In this document: positions 59,017-64,000 of the stretch, piece after piece
How the letters are laid out: every line of letters starts with the position of its first letter
Numbering within the stretch: the first letter of the stretch is position 1
DNA from: Chitinophagaceae bacterium
GTDB lineage: Bacteria > Bacteroidota > Bacteroidia > Chitinophagales > Chitinophagaceae
Direction of reading: 5' to 3'
DNA length: 64,000 nucleotides
Assembly: GCA_004028795.1 (NCBI GenBank)
Contig: SAIW01000016.1
Coordinates: 48,661 to 112,660, forward strand
Position numbers and translations under genes: made by a program
Notes under the pieces: generated by a model
The model's database searches: none
The model's input: the letters and a program-made list of their open reading frames with translations, nothing else
What the model was told of the DNA's origin: nothing

Positions 59017-59865
59017 ATGCAACGCAAAACCCTTTATGCAATTCTTTGTATTGTCTGCTGTTTATTTGCTCAATTCAATTTGCATGCTCAGGAAAAAAGT
59101 AAAGAAGAGCAATCTTACTTTAAATTATCAGGTAGCTATTTAACTAATGCTGTATATAATGGCAGAAAAGATTCTGCAACACTCCCATACATAACTCCCT
59201 CTCTCGCTTATTACGATAAAAGCGGTTTTAATATTGGTGTATCTGCTTCTTATTTAAACAGTGCAGATGCACATCGTATTGATTTGTTTTCAATTGATGC
59301 AGGCTACAATTTTAAAATTGCTAAGCAGGTAAATGGAAGCGTATATGCAAGTAAATATTTCTATAATACTAACAGTACAAATGTTCAGGGCAATGCAAAA
59401 GGCTTATTAGGAGGTACTGTTAGTTATGAAAATGATATTCTCTCAATAAGTGGCGATATTGGTGTTTTGTTTTCACAGAAAAATGATTTCTTTTTTATAC
59501 CATCAATTTATCATGGTTTTAGTTTTGGCAGCGATGATAATGAATGGAATATTGCACCAACAGTAACTGCAAGCATTGGTACTTTAAATTATTATAAACA
59601 GTATTTTGAAAATATTGGCAAAAAAAGAAGGGGTGTTGTCTCTCAAATAGTTCAGGTAAAAAACGCAGACGGCGTTTTATTGTTAGATTATGAACTATCA
59701 TTACCCATAACTTATGATGGAAAAAAATGGGGTTTATTTATTACACCAATTTATGCTATTCCACAAAGCCCTGTTCAGATTACATTGCCCGGTAGTTCTG
59801 TTTTTAGAGAAGAAAAATTAGAGAATAGTTTTTATGCCGAGTTGGGTGTGTATGTGAAGTTTTAG
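59017..59865 (+). CDS. Hypothetical outer membrane beta-barrel protein
   Basis: A 282-residue protein with a signal peptide ending at HAQE. The body shows repeated amphipathic strands (FKLSGSYLTNAVYNGR, ITPSLAYYDKSGFNIGVSASYLNS, IDLFSIDAGYNF, ISGDIGVLFSQ, ITYDGKKWGLFITPIYAIP) and ends AELGVYVKF with a terminal phenylalanine, as BAM substrates do. No family was recognised. A promoter was not identified. It is followed by a gene-less repeat at 59879-59942. Confidence 0.7.
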   Translation: MQRKTLYAILCIVCCLFAQFNLHAQEKSKEEQSYFKLSGSYLTNAVYNGRKDSATLPYITPSLAYYDKSGFNIGVSASYLNSADAHRIDLFSIDAGYNFKIAKQVNGSVYASKYFYNTNSTNVQGNAKGLLGGTVSYENDILSISGDIGVLFSQKNDFFFIPSIYHGFSFGSDDNEWNIAPTVTASIGTLNYYKQYFENIGKKRRGVVSQIVQVKNADGVLLLDYELSLPITYDGKKWGLFITPIYAIPQSPVQITLPGSSVFREEKLENSFYAELGVYVKF

Positions 59866-59878
59866 TTGAGATTGAATT

Positions 59879-59942
59879 TACCGCAGAGACACGGAGTTGC
59901 AGAGTTTACGCAGATAAGAATTATAAACACTTCTTTGCGGTA
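59879..59942. repeat. Gene-less mini-element of the CCGCAGAG type
   Basis: TACCGCAGAGA at the left end and, on the opposite strand at the right end, TACCGCAAAGA: an inverted repeat (7 bp perfect, TACCGCA/TGCGGTA) 64 bases long. Inside is CACGGAG...GCAGAG. The style matches the flanks of the GxxExxY segment (ACCACAGAG), but no gene is inside. Confidence 0.55.
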
Positions 59943-59949
59943 TAATAAA

Positions 59950-59979
59950 AGCCCCGTCCCGAGGAATCAGGACAAGGCT
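59950..59979 (-). terminator. Probable terminator of the acyl-CoA dehydrogenase gene
   Basis: On the minus strand AGCCTTGTCC and GGGACGGGGCT can pair imperfectly (GCC/GGC and GTCC/GGAC), followed by TTTTATT. It is 28 bases past the dehydrogenase stop codon. Confidence 0.45.
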
Positions 59980-60006
59980 AACACTGAGCAAGCAACTGAT
60001 ATAAAA

Positions 60007-61800
60007 CTAAAAACAATATTTATCTGCGTCCAACATTGCATTACAAATTCTTCTTCGTGCATCTTTTGTATTAAAGGGTTCTACTTTAGTAAAGCGTTTT
60101 AACCCGATATGCATCATTCTTAATTCATCTCCGTCTGCAAAACTGTTTAAGGCATCTTTACCTGCTTTGTTAATTCTGTCTGCAGCATCGTATAAAAATG
60201 TACGCATTATATCTGCATAAACAGCAGTTTCAGTTTCTCCATTTTGTTCAGTCAATTTCATAACTCGCAGTAAAGCACTTTCTGCATGGTAAGTATCAAT
60301 GGCCATATCTGCTATGTTCATTAATATTTCCTGCTCTTTATCTAAACTCATCATCAGCTTTTGTACTGCAGCACCTGCTACCATTAAAATGGTTTTCTTA
60401 AAATTAGCTATGTATTTTTTCTCTTTGGCAAATGCTCCTTCTTCATCACTATTAAAATCAGGAATACTCATTAATTCTTTCTGCACATTCATGGCAGGTG
60501 TCATCAAATCAAGTTTTCCTTTCATGGCACGTTTCAACACCATATCAACAGTAAGCAACCGGTTTATTTCATTAGTGCCTTCATAAATTCTATTAATACG
60601 GCTATCTCTGTAAGCTTTGCTTATAATGTATTCATCGCTAAAACCGTTGCCGCCATGTACTTGTACGCCTTCATCAACAACAAAATCCAACACTTCACTG
60701 CCGAATACTTTCAACATAGCACATTCAATAGCATATTCTTCCGCAGCACCTAATAAGGCTTTTTCAAAGGTTAATCCGCCATGCATTAATTCCTGTTCTT
60801 TATCATCAATCCATTTTGCAGCACGGTATAAGGCACTTTCACCAACCCAAATGCGAATAGCCATTTCAGCCAACTTATGTTTAATAGCACCAAACTTTGC
60901 AATAGGTATTTTAAACTGCTCGCGTGTTTTTGCATATTGAACAGAGGTTGTTGCTGCATGTTTACTACCACCCAATGCAGCAGCACATAATTTTAAACGA
61001 CCGATGTTTAAAATGTTGAACGCAATAATGTGGCCTTTACCAATTTCGCCCAACACATTTTCAACAGGTACTTTACAATCCTGAAAATATAATTGCACTG
61101 TTGAAGAACCTTTAATACCCATCTTATGTTCTTCAGGACCTTGTGTAAAACCTTCAAATCCTCTTTCAACAATAAAGCCCGTAAACTTATCACCATCAAT
61201 CTTTGCAAATACTGTATAAACATCTGCAAAGCCACCGTTGGTAATCCAGCATTTCTGTCCGTTTAATAAATAATATTTGCCATCATCACTCAGCTTAGCG
61301 GTTGTTTTTGCTCCTAATGCATCGCTGCCACTGTTAGGTTCTGTTAAACCATAAGCCCCTTTCCATTCACCGCTTGCTAACTTAGGGATGTATTTATTTT
61401 TTTGTTCATCTGTTCCAAAATATAAAATAGGCAAAGAGCCGATACCCGTGTGTGCTGCTACTGCAACACTGAAGCTAAAGCCACCGCCTAAGCCTTCATT
61501 AACAATTGTAGATGTTATAAAATCTTTTCCCAAACCTCCGTACTGTTCAGGAAATGAAGTTGACAATAAACCCTGCTCTCCTGCTTTTTCAAGTAATGAT
61601 TGCATTAAACCCAGTTCCTGCTTATCAATTCTTTCTATGATAGGTAATACTTCGTTGGATAAAAATTGTTCGCACATATCCATTACCATCTTTTGTTCTT
61701 CATCAAAATTTTCAGGAATAAAAGTTTCATACGGATTACTTTCTTTTATAATCCATTCTCCACCTTGTAATGCTTTTGATTGTTGTGTTGCAGTACTCAT
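60007..61800 (-). CDS. Acyl-CoA dehydrogenase (VLCAD/ACAD9-like, long form)
   Basis: A 597-residue flavoprotein. Core motifs: FPEQYGGLGKDFITSTIVNEGL, AYGLTEPNSGSDALGAKTTA (FAD/acyl binding), CWITNGGFADVYTVFAKI, GIKGSSTVQLYFQDCKVP, and RINRIYEGTNEINRLL, where the glutamate is the catalytic base of this class. A C-terminal extension of about 170 residues beyond the 390-residue core, helix-rich, resembles the VLCAD-type membrane-associated tail. It would do the first step of fatty acid beta-oxidation. The MarR gene lies upstream on the same strand and may regulate it. Confidence 0.93.
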   Translation of the reverse strand: MSTATQQSKALQGGEWIIKESNPYETFIPENFDEEQKMVMDMCEQFLSNEVLPIIERIDKQELGLMQSLLEKAGEQGLLSTSFPEQYGGLGKDFITSTIVNEGLGGGFSFSVAVAAHTGIGSLPILYFGTDEQKNKYIPKLASGEWKGAYGLTEPNSGSDALGAKTTAKLSDDGKYYLLNGQKCWITNGGFADVYTVFAKIDGDKFTGFIVERGFEGFTQGPEEHKMGIKGSSTVQLYFQDCKVPVENVLGEIGKGHIIAFNILNIGRLKLCAAALGGSKHAATTSVQYAKTREQFKIPIAKFGAIKHKLAEMAIRIWVGESALYRAAKWIDDKEQELMHGGLTFEKALLGAAEEYAIECAMLKVFGSEVLDFVVDEGVQVHGGNGFSDEYIISKAYRDSRINRIYEGTNEINRLLTVDMVLKRAMKGKLDLMTPAMNVQKELMSIPDFNSDEEGAFAKEKKYIANFKKTILMVAGAAVQKLMMSLDKEQEILMNIADMAIDTYHAESALLRVMKLTEQNGETETAVYADIMRTFLYDAADRINKAGKDALNSFADGDELRMMHIGLKRFTKVEPFNTKDARRRICNAMLDADKYCF

Positions 61801-61858
61801 ATGGACATATTTTTAGTGTTTTAAAATTTTGTACTTAGCTGTAGAATAGGCATTAAGC

Positions 61859-61885
61859 ATTGTTGCGTCGCACTCTTGTGCGTTT
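61859..61885. repeat. Dispersed repeat, short copy E (inverted)
   Basis: ATTGTTGCGTCGCACTCTTGTGC is the reverse complement of GCACAAGAGTGCGACGCAAC, matching copy D (54101-54136) at all but two or three bases. It lies between the acyl-CoA dehydrogenase and MarR genes. Confidence 0.55.
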
Positions 61886-61907
61886 TGTTCACTGTTCCGC
61901 AAATTGC

Positions 61908-62348
61908 TTATTGCAAATTGTCGTAAACTTTCTGTAATACGTTTTTTACTGTTTCAATTTCGTCTTTAGCAATGCCGATTAAAGCCTCATCCATTGTTTG
62001 ATTAGCCAGTTCTATAGTTGTTTGCTGTAATTCTTTCGCAGCATCGGTTAAAAAAATAAGGTTCTTTCTTTTATCATCTTTATCAGCCGTTCTTTTAACC
62101 AATTTTATTTTCTCCAGATTATCTATCAACCTTGTAATACTTGGTTTATCTCGGTAAGTTCTGTTACATAAATCCTGCTGGCTTAACCCATCTTCCTTCC
62201 ATAAGTGATATAAGATGCTCCATTGTTCAATAGTTATTTCCAACCCTGCATCTCTAAAATTTTTCTGCATTCGCCTTGCAACTGCGGTTGAAGCCATTGC
62301 ATTAATTACGCTGTATAGTTCTCCTCTTTTAAAGTGACTGTTTGCCAT
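61908..62348 (-). CDS. MarR family transcriptional regulator
   Basis: From ATG 62348 the product is 146 residues (MANSHFKRGELYSVINAMAS). The winged helix-turn-helix is plain: EITIEQWSILYHLWKEDGLSQQDLCNRTYRDKPSITRLIDNLEKIKLVKRTADKDDKRKNLIFLTDAAKEL, followed by a dimerisation helix. It probably acts on the adjacent acyl-CoA dehydrogenase gene or on the divergent hydrolase gene, whose start is 89 bases away; the effector is unknown. Confidence 0.93.
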   Translation of the reverse strand: MANSHFKRGELYSVINAMASTAVARRMQKNFRDAGLEITIEQWSILYHLWKEDGLSQQDLCNRTYRDKPSITRLIDNLEKIKLVKRTADKDDKRKNLIFLTDAAKELQQTTIELANQTMDEALIGIAKDEIETVKNVLQKVYDNLQ

Positions 62349-62436
62349 ATAGTTGTTTATGCAACTATTTTCAAAATTCAATTATCTTTACCAAACCACC
62401 AAACATTTTAAAAAATATTTTTACGGCTTAACATCC

Positions 62437-63240
62437 ATGCAAAGTACAGTTGCTTATAAAAGTTCAATGATAAACTACTATTGTTTCGGTAGGGGAACAG
62501 AGTTACTCATCGCATTGCATGGATACGGAGAAGATGGAAGTTCTTTTAAAATTTTAGAGCAGGAATTAAGCAATACATTTATCATTATTGCTATCGATTT
62601 TCCTTATCATGGCAAAACAATATGGAATGAAGGCTTACTTTTTACTGCGACTGATTTATTAAATATTCTGCAAAGCATTACTCCGCTTGCATTACAACCA
62701 TTTCATTTATTAGGTTATAGTATGGGCGGAAGAGTAAGTTTATTTATGTTGCAACAATTTCCGGAGCAAATAAAAAGCGTAACGTTAATTGCTCCTGATG
62801 GATTGCATAACAATACCTGGCATAAAATTTCAACCCAAACAATAACCGGCAACAGGCTCTTTCATTTCACTATGAAGCAGCCTTACTGGTTATTTGCTTT
62901 AATGAAAGTAGCTACTGCTTTAAGATTGTTTAATAAAAGCGTTTACAATTTTGCCCAGTATTATCTGAAAGAAAAAGAATCCAGATTAAGGTTATACAAC
63001 CGCTGGACTACTATGCGGAAGTTCAATCCGAAATTAACCTTACTAAAAACAATCATTCAAAACAAACAGATTCCTGTAAAAATGTTGTTTGGTAAGTATG
63101 ATAAAATTATTCTTACCAAGAACGGATTGAAGTTTAAAATAGGCTTAGAGCTGTTTGTTTCAGTAAAAGAAATTGAAGCAGGGCATCAATTATTAAAAGA
63201 AAAATATCTCGCAGAAATTACTGAGTTATGTAGTGCTTAA
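62437..63240 (+). CDS. Alpha/beta hydrolase
   Basis: I choose ATG 62437 (267 residues, MQSTVAYKSSMINYYCFGRG) because the region before it has no fold character; ATG 62359 is the other option. Motifs: LLIALHGYGEDGSSF (oxyanion hole), FHLLGYSMGGRVSLFML (nucleophile elbow), LFGKYDKI (acid) and EAGHQLLKEKY (histidine). The substrate is not readable; the cap region (about 130-200) is aromatic and basic. It is divergent from marR. A glycosyltransferase gene follows after 17 bases on the same strand. Confidence 0.88.
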   Translation: MQSTVAYKSSMINYYCFGRGTELLIALHGYGEDGSSFKILEQELSNTFIIIAIDFPYHGKTIWNEGLLFTATDLLNILQSITPLALQPFHLLGYSMGGRVSLFMLQQFPEQIKSVTLIAPDGLHNNTWHKISTQTITGNRLFHFTMKQPYWLFALMKVATALRLFNKSVYNFAQYYLKEKESRLRLYNRWTTMRKFNPKLTLLKTIIQNKQIPVKMLFGKYDKIILTKNGLKFKIGLELFVSVKEIEAGHQLLKEKYLAEITELCSA

Positions 63241-63257
63241 AATTGCATCTTTGTAAT

Positions 63258-64000
63258 ATGCTGTTGAATATTTATTTACTGCTTACATTAATTATTTTCA
63301 TTCCGTATTCAGCAATTATTTTATTGTACAGAAAATGGTTTTTAAAGCTAAAACAATTTGTAGTTCCCGCTTCATTTAAACCGCAAACAACTTTTACCAT
63401 CATTATTCCTGCAAGAAATGAAGATCGGAATATCAGTAAATGCCTGCATTCTATTTTTCAGCAAAAATATCCATCTGTATTGTATGAAGTAATTGTTGTT
63501 GATGATTTCTCAACTGATAATACTTCGGGCGTTGTTCAATCATTAAAAAAAGAATATTCACGTTTACATTTATTAAAACTGGCAGATGAATTAGACGGGA
63601 GGCCATTAAACGCTTACAAGAAAAAAGCTATTGAAAAAGCTATTAAATATGCAACGGGCGATTGGATTGTAACTACTGATGCAGATTGTACAGCTACTAA
63701 AAACTGGCTATTAAGTTATGCTGCCTTAATTGAAGAAACCAAGCCGGCTTTTGTTGCAGCACCTGTTGTATTTACTAACGATGGTACTTTGCTATCTATG
63801 TTTCAGTATATAGATTTTGTAAGCCTGCAGGGTATTACAGCAGCTTCAGTTTCTGCCGGCTTTCATGCAATGTGTAACGGAGCCAATCTTGCTTACAGAA
63901 AAGATGTTTTTTACAGGGTAAATGGTTTTAAAGGAATTGATAATATTGCAAGCGGAGATGACATGTTGCTAATGAATAAAATAAAACATGAATTTCCCAA
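63258..64000 (+). CDS. Glycosyltransferase family 2 (truncated by the window end)
   Basis: The frame is open from ATG 63258 to the end of the window, 247 complete codons. One N-terminal membrane helix (LLNIYLLLTLIIFIPYSAIILLY) precedes the GT-A domain: FTIIIPARNEDRNISKCL, VIVVDDFSTDNTS, TTDADCTATKNWLL (the DxD-like metal motif), and GDDMLLMNKI near the end of the visible part, which corresponds to the ED acceptor motif of this class. It resembles membrane-bound GT2 enzymes of the chitin/N-glycan synthase type. Product unknown. Confidence 0.88.
   Translation, partial: MLLNIYLLLTLIIFIPYSAIILLYRKWFLKLKQFVVPASFKPQTTFTIIIPARNEDRNISKCLHSIFQQKYPSVLYEVIVVDDFSTDNTSGVVQSLKKEYSRLHLLKLADELDGRPLNAYKKKAIEKAIKYATGDWIVTTDADCTATKNWLLSYAALIEETKPAFVAAPVVFTNDGTLLSMFQYIDFVSLQGITAASVSAGFHAMCNGANLAYRKDVFYRVNGFKGIDNIASGDDMLLMNKIKHEFP

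Noticed and set aside
1..64000. CRISPR array, prophage, transposase-bearing insertion sequence, rRNA or tRNA genes
   Set aside because: No regularly spaced direct repeats, phage structural genes, transposase motifs or recognisable RNA genes were found on reading both strands by eye; a tRNA or covariance-model scan would be the decisive test.

Overview
This AT-rich window has the gene content of a Bacteroidota chromosome, most likely the Chitinophagaceae or a close relative. The evidence is a SusC/SusD/SusE set, the gliding-motility lipoproteins GldB and GldH, a methionine synthase split into two genes, an Oar-like TonB receptor, DUF5777 and DUF2891 proteins, many lipoproteins and a Bacteroidota-type promoter (TTTG spacer TAnnTTTG). 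No rRNA, tRNA, CRISPR array, prophage or transposase gene was recognised.

Layout. 1-5.4 kb: end of a SusCDEF-like glycan uptake operon, closed by a strong terminator. 5.5-9.8 kb: yicC, gldH, an overlapping sensor kinase/response regulator pair, then an arginase-fold protein. 9.9-18.5 kb: M13 peptidase, PBP4-type DacB, PDH E2, isocitrate dehydrogenase, ApaG and GldB. 18.7-25.5 kb: NadE, a TlpA-like thioredoxin, RecR, and a four-gene cluster of cytochrome c-like lipoprotein, YceI, DUF5777 barrel and a membrane-OB-YceI fusion. 25.8-30.2 kb: split MetH with a GxxExxY gene between its halves. 30.2-38.9 kb: TonB receptor, DUF47/Pit phosphate uptake, GalE and RF1. 39.1-44.5 kb: N-acyl-D-amino-acid deacylase, M19 dipeptidase and NagA, interrupted by two decayed genes. 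44.6-53.5 kb: S41 peptidase, ThiL, four-helix-bundle gene, inositol monophosphatase, a large glycosyltransferase fusion, GH3 and LysE. 53.5-64 kb: MtgA, a pnuC-tag-nadR-like operon, OsmC, DUF2891, acyl-CoA dehydrogenase with MarR, a hydrolase and the start of another glycosyltransferase.

Most genes are ordinary housekeeping. The unusual part is short repeated DNA. Palindromic or word-like repeats lie in many intergenic gaps, and some appear to have entered coding sequence in frame: metH (about 37 residues), nadE (6-8 residues) and the nadR-like kinase (about 33 residues). A 564-bp segment bounded by perfect 15-bp inverted repeats and carrying a GxxExxY gene lies exactly between the two metH genes. 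Related gene-less fragments lie at about 44.5 and 59.9 kb. A second family (core GTACAAGTG followed by GA/CG-rich CAAC) occurs at about 9.8, 16.9, 44.6, 54.1 and 61.9 kb, with a partial match at 25.7 kb. A four-helix-bundle gene sits in a similar setting between thiL and the monophosphatase.

Functional links visible from context: PnuC imports nicotinamide riboside and the NadR-like kinase would trap it, while NadE completes NAD synthesis elsewhere in the window. The deacylase, dipeptidase and NagA fit salvage of cell-wall or D-amino-acid material. DUF47 and Pit form a phosphate uptake pair. Gene functions are inferred from motifs read by eye; no database search was run.
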